Notes: a model not told the origin generated them from the letters alone. Counted from the stretch's first letter, positions 1-5,712 are shown. The stretch: DNA of 6,379 nt from Phascolarctobacterium sp. (GCA_004558595.1 SFCN01000092.1:1-6379); one strand, 5' to 3'. A program made the numbers and translations.

Positions 1-32
1 CTTGACTTAGAGTGAACTCCAAGATATAAGAT
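1..32 (+). promoter_or_regulatory. MerR-type promoter of merR (autoregulation)
   Basis: A -35 element TTGACT (2-7) and a weaker -10 TAAGAT (27-32) are separated by 19 bp, the lengthened spacer typical of promoters that MerR proteins activate by DNA distortion. The spacer region carries an imperfect dyad at 6-23, with half sites CTTAGAGTG and AACTCCAAG (7 of 9 positions symmetric). Its place directly before merR suggests autoregulation. TATAAG at 25-30 (17-bp spacer) is an alternative -10. Confidence 0.75.
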
Positions 33-100
33 AATAGTGAAGAAACTGATTGGAGGGATGCTTATGACTATTAAAGAGGCGAGTCAAGTAACAGGTGTGT
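1..100. repeat. Direct repeat, copy 1 (promoter, RBS and 5' end of merR)
   Basis: This 100-bp segment is identical, base for base, to 467-566; the two copies are offset by 466 bp. It holds the MerR-type promoter, the ribosome binding site and the first 12 codons of the merR gene. Identity stops after base 100 (C at 101 against G at 567). Because the window begins at the first repeat base, the repeat may extend further left. Confidence 0.97.
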
Positions 101-447
101 CAGCAGATACGTTGCGGTATTACGAACGCATTGGGCTTATTCCGGCAGTGCCACGGAGTGCAGGCGGCATTCGCGATTATGATGAAGCCAGTATTCGCTG
201 GATAAATTTTATCAAATGCATGCGTGGAGCAGGACTACCCATAGAAGCACTTATCGAGTATGTCGCTCTTTGCAAGGAAGGTAGTAAAACAGAAGCGAGT
301 CGCAAGGCTATTCTCATAGAGCAGAGGGATATTTTGCAGCAGCGTATAGAGAGCTTGCAAAAGACATTGGTTAAGCTAAATTACAAAATTGATAATTATG
401 GGCATCTTAATCAAGAAGCCATTAAAAATATTAAATGGAATGAGTAA
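64..447 (+). CDS. MerR-family transcriptional regulator
   Basis: A 127-residue one-component regulator of the MerR family, expected to bind as a dimer to the dyad between -35 and -10 of its target promoters. The N-terminal winged helix-turn-helix covers about residues 2-70. It begins with TIKEASQVTGVSADTLRYYE and continues through RIGLIP and an R-x-Y wing (R37-D-Y). A dimerisation helix rich in Q, I and L runs over about 83-111. The length and YYERIGLIP motif suit the small-effector or aldehyde/redox-responsive group. Only two cysteines are visible (C52, C70), with no clear metal-binding loop, so the inducer cannot be named. ATG 64 is chosen because GGAGGG (52-57) lies 6 nt upstream; GTG 37 and ATG 58 are in frame but poorly placed. 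Its promoter design recurs before three other transcription units here, so it is probably the local regulator. Confidence 0.93.
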   Translation: MTIKEASQVTGVSADTLRYYERIGLIPAVPRSAGGIRDYDEASIRWINFIKCMRGAGLPIEALIEYVALCKEGSKTEASRKAILIEQRDILQQRIESLQKTLVKLNYKIDNYGHLNQEAIKNIKWNE

Positions 448-466
448 GAAATATTTGCAAGAAATG

Positions 467-498
467 CTTGACTTAGAGTGAACTCCAAGATATAAGAT
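467..498 (+). promoter_or_regulatory. MerR-type promoter (duplicate) driving the hydrolase
   Basis: Identical to the merR promoter: -35 TTGACT at 468-473, 19-bp spacer, -10 TAAGAT at 493-498, and the dyad at 472-489. It now lies before the alpha/beta hydrolase ORF, so this enzyme should respond to the same regulator as merR itself. Confidence 0.72.
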
Positions 499-566
499 AA
501 TAGTGAAGAAACTGATTGGAGGGATGCTTATGACTATTAAAGAGGCGAGTCAAGTAACAGGTGTGT
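467..566. repeat. Direct repeat, copy 2, ending inside the hydrolase fusion ORF
   Basis: An exact 100-bp copy of 1-100, starting 19 nt after the merR stop codon. It carries a second promoter, ribosome binding site and merR codons 1-12. At base 567 the sequence changes to alpha/beta hydrolase coding sequence without breaking the reading frame. Perfect identity between the copies implies a recent duplication, ongoing gene conversion, or a misassembly. Confidence 0.97.
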
Positions 567-1594
567 GGGCAGCCCCGGTACAAATCACTGCACCGGCAGA
601 AACGATTGTAGCGAGTCAATTAGATAATCGTTGGGATAAAAAGTTCCCGGTTAATGCTAATGTCAAGCAACAAAAGATTACCTTCCATAATCGCTTTGGT
701 ATTACCTTGGTTGCCGATATGTATGTGCCGAAAAATATGCACAAGGGTAGCAAGCTGCCTGCCATTGCCATGGCAGGACCTTATGGAGCCGTGAAGGAGC
801 AGGTTTCCGGTCGCTATGCTCAGGAGCTGGCCAGTCGCGGATTCGTAACCATCGCCTTTGACCCATCCTTTACGGGTGAAAGTGCCGGCCTTCCTCGTAA
901 TACTACCTCACCTGACATCAATACGGAAGATTTTTTAGCTGCAGTGGATTATTTGAGCAATAATGAGCTGGTTGATGCAGATAAAATTGGCATCTTAGGC
1001 ATTTGTGGCTGGGGTGGCTTTGCTTTGAATGCAGGTGCTCAGGACCCGCGTATTAAGGGAATTGTGGCCTCCACCATGTATGATATGAGTCACGTTATCG
1101 AAAATGGTTATTTTGATGAGGGCAAGGATCCCGAGGTATTAAAAAAGGCACGCATGGCTGCTCGTAAACAGATAGCTGCTCAAAGAAGCTTGGACTACAA
1201 GAATGGCTATTATGCCATGGCCGGAGGAGTGCCGTTACAGGTAACGGAAAAGGACCCGCAGTTTGTGCGTGATTACCATAGCTATTATCAAACCGAGCGT
1301 GGTCATCATGAGCGTTCCTTTGGCTCTACCACTGGTGCTACCTTGAGCTCCGTTTTGAACTTCATGAATGCACCGATTAATATGTTTATCGATGAAATCG
1401 AAGCACCAGTGCTGTTGATACATGGTGAAAAGGCTCACTCTCGCTATTTTAGTGAGGCTGCTTATAAGAAGTTAAAGGGCGACAATAAAGAGCTTTTGAT
1501 TGTGCCCGGAGCGGTGCACACAGATTTGTACGATAAAATGGATGTTATTCCTTTTGACAAGATTGAGGACTTTTTTAAGAAAAGCTTAAGATAA
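530..1594 (+). CDS. Alpha/beta hydrolase (YcjY-like), N terminus replaced by MerR residues
   Basis: A 354-residue protein. Residues 1-12 (MTIKEASQVTGV) are the start of the upstream MerR protein; from about W13 it reads WAAPVQITAPAETI, which looks like the segment around and after a signal-peptide cleavage site in exported relatives. The rest is an alpha/beta hydrolase of the YcjY/dienelactone-hydrolase type: FHNRFGITLVADMYVP (about 52-67), AFDPSFTGES (109-118), nucleophile-elbow region GILGICGWGG (154-163) with C159 as candidate nucleophile, HGEKAH (298-303) near the expected acid, and H330 in PGAVHTDLYD as likely catalytic histidine. The substrate is unknown. The start is ATG 530, with GGAGGG at 518-523; both belong to the repeat. 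With no signal peptide the product should stay in the cytoplasm. It is followed by a terminator and so appears to be a single-gene unit. Confidence 0.88.
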   Translation: MTIKEASQVTGVWAAPVQITAPAETIVASQLDNRWDKKFPVNANVKQQKITFHNRFGITLVADMYVPKNMHKGSKLPAIAMAGPYGAVKEQVSGRYAQELASRGFVTIAFDPSFTGESAGLPRNTTSPDINTEDFLAAVDYLSNNELVDADKIGILGICGWGGFALNAGAQDPRIKGIVASTMYDMSHVIENGYFDEGKDPEVLKKARMAARKQIAAQRSLDYKNGYYAMAGGVPLQVTEKDPQFVRDYHSYYQTERGHHERSFGSTTGATLSSVLNFMNAPINMFIDEIEAPVLLIHGEKAHSRYFSEAAYKKLKGDNKELLIVPGAVHTDLYDKMDVIPFDKIEDFFKKSLR

Positions 1595-1601
1595 GATAAA
1601 G

Positions 1602-1632
1602 ATGCTCACGGCTTAGGCGGTGGGCATTTTTT
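1602..1632 (+). terminator. Rho-independent terminator after the hydrolase gene
   Basis: An 8-bp stem pairs ATGCTCAC (1602-1609) with GTGGGCAT (1620-1627) including one G-U pair. It is followed by a run of six T (1627-1632). It starts 7 nt after the hydrolase stop codon and separates that unit from lysR. Confidence 0.8.
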
Positions 1633-1653
1633 AAATTGCTGCATAGAAAGATA

Positions 1654-1683
1654 TTCCTGAACTAGCTCGAGTTATGGTATCAT
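1654..1683 (+). promoter_or_regulatory. Possible lysR promoter
   Basis: TATCAT (1678-1683) is a reasonable -10 and TTCCTG (1654-1659) a weak -35, 18 bp apart. Between them an imperfect palindrome (AACT at 1660-1663, AGTT at 1670-1673) could be a LysR site for autoregulation. Neither element is strong; the terminator just upstream does imply that lysR needs its own promoter. Confidence 0.35.
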
Positions 1684-1705
1684 AGAAGGCAAAGAGGGTG
1701 ATGTA

Positions 1706-2584
1706 ATGAATTTTCGTATTCTGCAATATTTTCTTACGGTGGCAAGGGAAGGCAATATAACTAGAGCGGCGGAGCTCTTGCATATTACCCAGCCCACCCT
1801 TAGCCGTCAGCTGATGCAGCTGGAAGAGGAGATGGGCGTGCAGCTTTTTGAGCGTAGCCAGCATCGGCTTAAGCTGACTCAGGCTGGAGAGCTTTTAGTC
1901 CATCGAGGCAAGGATATCCAAGAAATGGTCGAAAAAACTGAGCTTGAGCTCAAGGATACGGAGAGTAATTTGCATGGGAATATTGCCTTTGGTGCTGGCG
2001 AGCTTAATAATATTAATCTTTTGGGAGATATACTGCGAGCTTTCCAAGCCCAATATCCCGAAGTAACCTTTGATATTTTTACTAATACAACTGATATTAT
2101 GCAGGAACGCATGGAAAAAGGGCTTTTGGATATTTCTTTGGCTGTTGAACCAATAGATGTGGAAAACTACGATTATATAGCTCTTCCTCAGAAGGAGGTT
2201 ATGGGCGTTTATATGCGGGCTGATTCACCCTTAGCAGCCAAGGAAAAGATAGAGGTAGCAGATTTAATAGCCAAGCCGTTGCTTTTGCCATCCCGCTTAC
2301 AGGTGCGGAGCAAGATTTTGCATTGGCTTAGCGGCAGCATTGCCCAGATGCATATTGTGGGGACCTGTAATCTTGTGGGCAATGCGGTGATGCTTACGGA
2401 GCGCAACGGGTATTATAGTGTGGGCGTTTGTTATATGCCTGTTTTAGAAAGCAGAGTGTGCTTTAGAGCCTTAGAGCCTGCCATTGAACAGAGGGTTGTG
2501 CTTGCTTGGCGTAAGGGGGCCAAGCAAAGTAGAACTGTGCAACGCTTTATCCAGTTTACAAAATGCTTTTTAGGCATGGAGTAG
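1706..2584 (+). CDS. LysR-family transcriptional regulator
   Basis: A 292-residue regulator of normal LysR length. The N-terminal winged helix-turn-helix is typical: FRILQYFLTVAREGNITRAA (3-22), then HITQPTLSRQLMQLEEEMG (26-44), LFER (48-51) and the LTQAG wing (57-61), followed by a linker helix to about residue 90. The remainder (about 91-292) is the periplasmic-binding-protein-like effector domain, beginning GNIAFGAGE, so a small-molecule co-inducer is expected but cannot be named. The start at ATG 1706 has AGAGGG (1693-1698) 7 nt upstream. It lies between two terminators and is transcribed in the same direction as its neighbours rather than divergently from a target, so its target is not obvious. 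The upstream hydrolase or genes outside the window are possible. Confidence 0.93.
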   Translation: MNFRILQYFLTVAREGNITRAAELLHITQPTLSRQLMQLEEEMGVQLFERSQHRLKLTQAGELLVHRGKDIQEMVEKTELELKDTESNLHGNIAFGAGELNNINLLGDILRAFQAQYPEVTFDIFTNTTDIMQERMEKGLLDISLAVEPIDVENYDYIALPQKEVMGVYMRADSPLAAKEKIEVADLIAKPLLLPSRLQVRSKILHWLSGSIAQMHIVGTCNLVGNAVMLTERNGYYSVGVCYMPVLESRVCFRALEPAIEQRVVLAWRKGAKQSRTVQRFIQFTKCFLGME

Positions 2585-2631
2585 TCCTATAATTTAAGTA
2601 TTAGACATATTAAAAGCATAAAATTATAATT

Positions 2632-2670
2632 TAGGTATGTAGAGCAAGGGCTGTACATACCTATTTTTTT
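2632..2670 (+). terminator. Strong rho-independent terminator after lysR
   Basis: A perfect 10-bp stem pairs TAGGTATGTA (2632-2641) with TACATACCTA (2654-2663); an inner AGC/GCT pairing extends it. It is followed by seven T (2664-2670). It ends lysR transcription and lies directly against the first codons of the cupin remnant, which should therefore get little read-through. Confidence 0.9.
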
Positions 2671-2980
2671 GTTAGTGTTGATTGGCAATGTAACCTTTGA
2701 GCCGGGCTGTCAAAATAATTGGCATATCCATCATGCTGATAAGGGTGGTGGACAAATTCTTTTGGTGACCGGTGGACGTGGCTATTATCAAGAATGGGGC
2801 AAAGAAGCGAGAGAGCTGTTGCCGGGTGATGTAGTGAACATCCCTGCAGGAGTGAAGCACTGGCATGGTGCTGCTCCCAATAGCTGGTTTGCTCATCTTG
2901 CTATAGAGGTTCCTGGGGAAAATTCACGCAATGAATGGTGCGAACCCGTGAATGAAAAGGAGTATAAATCCTTGAAATAA
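2669..2980 (+). pseudogene. Cupin-domain protein, 5'-truncated remnant
   Basis: The open frame gives about 100 residues, beginning as family sequence at IGNVTFEPGC and ending CEPVNEKEYKSLK. Both cupin motifs are present: WHIHH (residues 18-22) followed by GGGQILLVTGGRG, then PGDVVNIPAG and HWHG (64-67). Metal-binding histidines H19, H21 and H64/H66 are therefore retained. Relatives of this type (small cupins near carboxymuconolactone-decarboxylase-like and flavodoxin genes) normally have about 30-40 more N-terminal residues. Those are absent: the frame enters from the T-run of the lysR terminator. The only in-frame start is a TTG at 2669 inside that T-run, with no ribosome binding site. I call it a remnant whose coding frame is otherwise intact, which points to a recent loss of the 5' end. 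Expression from an unseen start cannot be excluded. Confidence 0.78.
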
Positions 2981-3024
2981 TATATTATGTAGTTCAGGAG
3001 TGGTAATGCTTCACAAATTAGTCA

Positions 3025-3056
3025 CTTGACTTAGAGCGAACTTGAAGAGGTATGCT
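3025..3056 (+). promoter_or_regulatory. MerR-type promoter of the flavodoxin-Tat operon
   Basis: The -35 TTGACT (3026-3031) and -10 TATGCT (3051-3056) are exactly 19 bp apart. The 23-nt box at 3025-3047 matches the merR promoter box at 20 of 23 positions, although its inner dyad is less symmetric (about 5 of 9). It lies 55 nt before the flavodoxin start and is the only promoter I see for the five-gene operon. Confidence 0.8.
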
Positions 3057-3111
3057 GGAGTTGTCCTTATGGATGGCTATATATTAATTAGACAAGTGAG
3101 GAGTAAAACTA

Positions 3112-3741
3112 ATGAATAGACGCGATTTTTTGAAGACTACAGGCATTTCCTTGGCTGCATTGGCCGCTATGTGCATGGGCTGCGGTTCTAGCAATGCCAC
3201 ATCTGCACCAACAGCTGCAACAACTGTAAACGAAGGAGCAAAACAAGTTATGGATACTAACAATGGTAAGAAAATTTTAATTGCCTATTACTCTTATAGT
3301 GGCAATACTAAGGCTTTGGCCGAAGAGATTCACAGACAGGCTGGTGGTGATTTAATCCCCATCGTACCTGAAGTTCCTTACTCTGAAACCTATGATGTAA
3401 CTGTGGCTAGAGCTAAGCAGGAGCAGCAGAGTAATGCACGTCCTGCAATTAAAACTGCAATTCCTAATATGGAGCAATATGATATGGTGCTTTTAGGTTA
3501 TCCCAATTGGTGGGGTAGCTATCCTATGCTGATTGCTACCTTTGCAGAAAAATTCAATTTGGATGGCAAAAAAATTGCTCCCTTCTTTACCCATGGCGGC
3601 GGAGGTGAACAGCGTTGTGCCAGCGATTTACGCAGGCTGTTGCCCAAGGCCGACATTCAAGAAAGCTTATGCTTGTCCGGTAACAGTGCACGCAGTGCTC
3701 AAGGAGATGTTAGCACATGGCTGAAAAAGCTTGGCATGTAG
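3112..3741 (+). CDS. Tat-exported flavodoxin (possible lipoprotein)
   Basis: A 209-residue FMN-binding flavodoxin with an export signal. The N terminus MNRRDFLK is a twin-arginine motif, followed by a hydrophobic stretch (about 9-20) and CMGC at 21-24, a loose lipobox that could give lipid attachment at C24. After a low-complexity Ala/Thr linker (about 27-50) comes the flavodoxin fold: KKILIAYYSYSGNTKALAEE (53-72), whose S61-x-S-G-N-T66 matches the FMN phosphate loop, then MVLLGYPNWWGSYP (125-138) and FFTHGGGGEQRC (158-169), both expected around the isoalloxazine ring. It should act as an electron carrier or flavin reductase outside the cytoplasmic membrane. ATG 3112 has GAGGAG (3098-3103) 8 nt upstream. 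Its last 25 nt overlap the next gene, and tatA/tatC in the same operon would supply its exporter. Confidence 0.92.
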   Translation: MNRRDFLKTTGISLAALAAMCMGCGSSNATSAPTAATTVNEGAKQVMDTNNGKKILIAYYSYSGNTKALAEEIHRQAGGDLIPIVPEVPYSETYDVTVARAKQEQQSNARPAIKTAIPNMEQYDMVLLGYPNWWGSYPMLIATFAEKFNLDGKKIAPFFTHGGGGEQRCASDLRRLLPKADIQESLCLSGNSARSAQGDVSTWLKKLGM

Positions 3742-4562
3742 TTGGCTATTTACTGGGCTTTCTATTATTCTACGAGCCCTTTATGTTTTTCCAGAGGATT
3801 ACTGGTAGTTTTCTTGTGGAAACAGGCTTCACCTCCATCCATGTGCCCTGTGCTCGCATTCCCTTGGCTAATATCCTGACTGGGCAGTGGCAGTACAGCG
3901 GGCCGACATCACTATTCTTTTGCCTATTGCTAATTGTGGTGTCTCTGTGGTTCGGTCCGCTTTTTTGCGGCTGGCTCTGCCCTGCGGGAGCCTTTAGTGA
4001 ATATTTGAGCAGGTTGCTACCTGATAAATATAAAATTAATTGGGCACAGCTAGTGCCGCTTGTGCCGTTGCGTTATGGCTTTTTCCTAGGCTTTCTTGGT
4101 TCAATCATTTTAGGTTTAGGCATTCCCTGCAGCTATTGCAATTATTATGCTTTAGAGATATTCGTAGGCTATTTGCATACCGGGCAGCTATTAAATAGCT
4201 CCCTTTCCCTGCTTATGACCTTTGTGGTAAGCAATATTATTTTGGGACTTTTTACTAAGGGTGGGCGTGGCTACTGCAATTTACTCTGTCCGGTGGGGAC
4301 AATGTGTTCTCTCATGCATGTGCTGGGGCAGCTTGTTCCAGGTGCCTTTGAGATGCAGGTTGATAAAAAGCTATGCGTGGGCTGTGGCCTGTGCAGCAAA
4401 AAATGTCCTATGCAAGCCGTGGCGATAACTCAAGGAAAAGCACAGATAAATCGCCATCACTGCATCGTTTGTGATCAGTGCAGGCAAGCTTGTCCGCGCA
4501 AGGCGATTGCCTATACAAATGGTTTGCACAGTGAGGTGACTAAGCACGATGTTCAAGAATAA
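3717..4562 (+). CDS. NapH-like membrane protein with two [4Fe-4S] ferredoxin motifs
   Basis: A 281-residue polytopic membrane protein resembling the NapH/YccM/CcoG electron-transfer group. Hydrophobic segments lie near 8-25, 64-82, 118-137 and 163-180. Two CX3CP motifs flank membrane segments: FCGWLCPAG (83-91) and YCNLLCPVG (186-194), as in NapH and NosR relatives; an extra CSYC lies at 138-141. The cytoplasmic C terminus has two classic ferredoxin motifs, CX2CX2CX3CP at 220-231 and 249-260, enough for two [4Fe-4S] clusters. Family knowledge suggests quinol oxidation and electron transfer across the membrane. The operon suggests that the exported flavodoxin is the acceptor or donor; that is inference. 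ATG 3717 has AAGGAG (3701-3706) upstream and lies inside the flavodoxin gene, implying translational coupling. Confidence 0.88.
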   Translation: MAEKAWHVVGYLLGFLLFYEPFMFFQRITGSFLVETGFTSIHVPCARIPLANILTGQWQYSGPTSLFFCLLLIVVSLWFGPLFCGWLCPAGAFSEYLSRLLPDKYKINWAQLVPLVPLRYGFFLGFLGSIILGLGIPCSYCNYYALEIFVGYLHTGQLLNSSLSLLMTFVVSNIILGLFTKGGRGYCNLLCPVGTMCSLMHVLGQLVPGAFEMQVDKKLCVGCGLCSKKCPMQAVAITQGKAQINRHHCIVCDQCRQACPRKAIAYTNGLHSEVTKHDVQE

Positions 4563-4785
4563 TTTGCGAGAGCTTTATATGACGGCCGGAGCTGCTGGCT
4601 CAGTTCTCATTCCTCAAGCTATGGTCAGCACTTGGCCTAGTTTTTTCGTCACTGTTGCTCCCTTGACTAGCAATGCTTTGCCAGCCTGCACTGGTAGCTG
4701 TGGTGCTTGCGGTGGCACTTGTGTGACTAGCATCAGCATGTTGCTGTGGTTAGGCAGCTGTAAATATATTAATAAGAAAAGTTAG
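4549..4785 (+). CDS. Small cysteine-rich membrane-type protein, function unknown
   Basis: A 78-residue protein I do not recognise. The first ~45 residues are mostly hydrophobic or small (TAGAAGSVLIPQAM, then FFVTVAPLTSNALPA). A compact cluster follows, CTGSCGACGGTC (47-58), with C47-x3-C51-x2-C54-x3-C58. A second short hydrophobic stretch (about 59-70) ends in C71 and a basic tail KYINKKS. Five cysteines in 25 residues suggest metal or iron-sulphur binding, or disulphides if exposed outside. It starts 14 nt inside the upstream NapH-like gene with GAGGTGA (4533-4539) ahead, and its stop codon overlaps the tatA ribosome binding site. It is therefore a real, coupled operon member, probably a partner of the membrane electron carrier. 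The N terminus lacks a twin arginine, so Tat export is not indicated. Confidence 0.75.
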   Translation: MFKNNLRELYMTAGAAGSVLIPQAMVSTWPSFFVTVAPLTSNALPACTGSCGACGGTCVTSISMLLWLGSCKYINKKS

Positions 4786-4797
4786 GAGGCATTGAAC

Positions 4798-4986
4798 ATG
4801 TTTGGATTAGGTTTACCGGAGCTGCTTTTGATTCTGGTGATTGGCTTGGTCTTCTTTGGGCCGGGCAAGCTGCCCGATGTGGGTAAGGCCATTGGTAATA
4901 GCATGCGTGAATTCAAAACGGCTCTCAACGACGTAAAGCCGGAAATTACGGAAGAAAAAGCTGTGGAGACAGCAAAGGAAAAATAA
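4798..4986 (+). CDS. tatA: Sec-independent protein translocase subunit TatA
   Basis: A 62-residue TatA, the subunit that assembles into the protein-conducting part of the twin-arginine translocase. It shows the family layout: a short N terminus MFGLGLPEL, one membrane helix (about 6-20), the hinge FGPGKLPDVGKAIG (20-33) and an amphipathic helix SMREFKTALNDV, then a charged tail rich in E and K. ATG 4798 is chosen over the in-frame TTG 4792 because AGGAGG (4784-4789) sits 8 nt before it. It is shorter than many TatA proteins only in the tail. No tatB is present, so this is a minimal TatA-TatC system of the Bacillota type, in which TatA serves both roles. It lies between the cysteine-rich gene and tatC, with 12-nt gaps on both sides. 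Confidence 0.95.
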   Translation: MFGLGLPELLLILVIGLVFFGPGKLPDVGKAIGNSMREFKTALNDVKPEITEEKAVETAKEK

Positions 4987-4998
4987 GGGTGTAGGCAA

Positions 4999-5706
4999 AT
5001 GGATGGCATGGAGGTTAAGCTAACAGCGGAGCCGTGGCGAGATAATGTTGATAGGGACATGAGCTTGGCGGAGCATTTGACGGAGCTGAGAAGCTGCCTA
5101 GTCAAGGCTGGAGCTGCTTTAGTAGCAGGAACCGCTGTGAGCTTTTATTATCAGGAGCAGATTATTGAGGCTTTGACTGCTCCCGTAGGGCAATTATATT
5201 ATTTGCGTCCGGCCGAGGCCTTTATGATTTACATGAAAATTGCTTTACTAGCTGGCTTGATACTAGCTTCGCCCATGGTGCTTTACCAGCTGTATAGCTT
5301 TGTAAGACCGGCTTTAACTCTGCGGGAAAAGCATTATGCTCTCTGCACTATTCCCATAATTATAGTGCTTTTTCTTGGTGGGATGCTATTCTCATATTAT
5401 TTTGTTTTCCCTAGAGCCTTGGATTTGATTTCCATGGAAAGCTATCTAGACTTTTTAATAATGCTAGTCGTGCCCTTTGGCTTTGTCTTCAATATTCCGG
5501 TAGTGCTTTTGCTTCTGGCCTACCTAAAGCTTTTGCCAGTGCATGCCTTGGGAAAATATCACAAGCATGTGATCTTAGCAGCCTTTATCTTGGCCGCCTT
5601 TATTACGCCAACACCTGATATTATTACGCAAAGCCTTTTGGCTCTGCCTATGGTTGTACTTTATGAGCTGAGCTTAGTGCTGTGCAAATTATTGCTAACA
5701 TCTTAG
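4999..5706 (+). CDS. tatC: Sec-independent protein translocase subunit TatC
   Basis: A 235-residue six-helix membrane protein, the receptor for twin-arginine signal peptides. Family marks are LAEHLTELR (23-31), the RPAEAFMIYMK segment (70-80), LASPMVLYQLYSFVRPAL (89-106) with E110 in the following cytosolic loop, FSYYFVFP (131-138), PFGFVFNIPVV (159-169) and FITPTPDIITQ (201-211) before LPMVVLYE. The second periplasmic loop, between FVFP and SYLDFL, is about ten residues, roughly a dozen fewer than in E. coli TatC, and the N-terminal tail before the first conserved motif is rather long. ATG 4999 has AAGGGTG (4985-4991) 7 nt upstream; ATG 5008 is an alternative. Encoded with Tat substrates on both sides, it may be a dedicated translocase for this redox module or simply the cell's only one. 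Confidence 0.94.
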   Translation: MDGMEVKLTAEPWRDNVDRDMSLAEHLTELRSCLVKAGAALVAGTAVSFYYQEQIIEALTAPVGQLYYLRPAEAFMIYMKIALLAGLILASPMVLYQLYSFVRPALTLREKHYALCTIPIIIVLFLGGMLFSYYFVFPRALDLISMESYLDFLIMLVVPFGFVFNIPVVLLLLAYLKLLPVHALGKYHKHVILAAFILAAFITPTPDIITQSLLALPMVVLYELSLVLCKLLLTS

Positions 5707-5712
5707 AAAGCT

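Noticed and set aside
37..63. Upstream GTG start at 37 giving nine extra residues (MKKLIGGML) on the MerR protein and, at 503, on the hydrolase.
   Set aside because: These codons overlap the ribosome binding site GGAGGG and would begin almost at the predicted transcription start. The MerR family starts at MTIKEA.
1235..1438. Antisense ORFs (here and at 1631-1864, 1879-2112, 2209-2406, 2672-2896, 4371-4556, 4782-5105, 4813-4998, 5994-6188).
   Set aside because: They mirror strong + strand genes, have no ribosome binding sites I can see and no recognisable domains. The + frame 3533-3724 is likewise a shadow of the flavodoxin gene.
1701..1706. ATG-TAA start-stop just before the lysR start, overlapping it as TAATG.
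   Set aside because: A minimal ORF here is probably chance. The AGAGGG site is better spaced for the ATG at 1706.
567..2680. Insertion sequence or integron cassette as the source of the hydrolase-lysR segment.
   Set aside because: No transposase, integrase, terminal inverted repeats or target-site duplication are visible at either edge.
3006..3029. A 7-codon minigene (MLHKLVT) with a well-placed AGGAG at 2996-3000, whose stop overlaps the -35 of the flavodoxin-operon promoter.
   Set aside because: It is too short to support, and it lies upstream of the operon's own transcription start, so it cannot act as that operon's leader. It may be a relic start site from the rearranged cupin region.
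3069..3119. A 16-codon ORF overlapping the flavodoxin start codon, a possible leader peptide.
   Set aside because: Its only ribosome-binding-like sequence (GGAG 3057-3060) lies before the expected transcription start near 3063. There is no run of regulatory codons.
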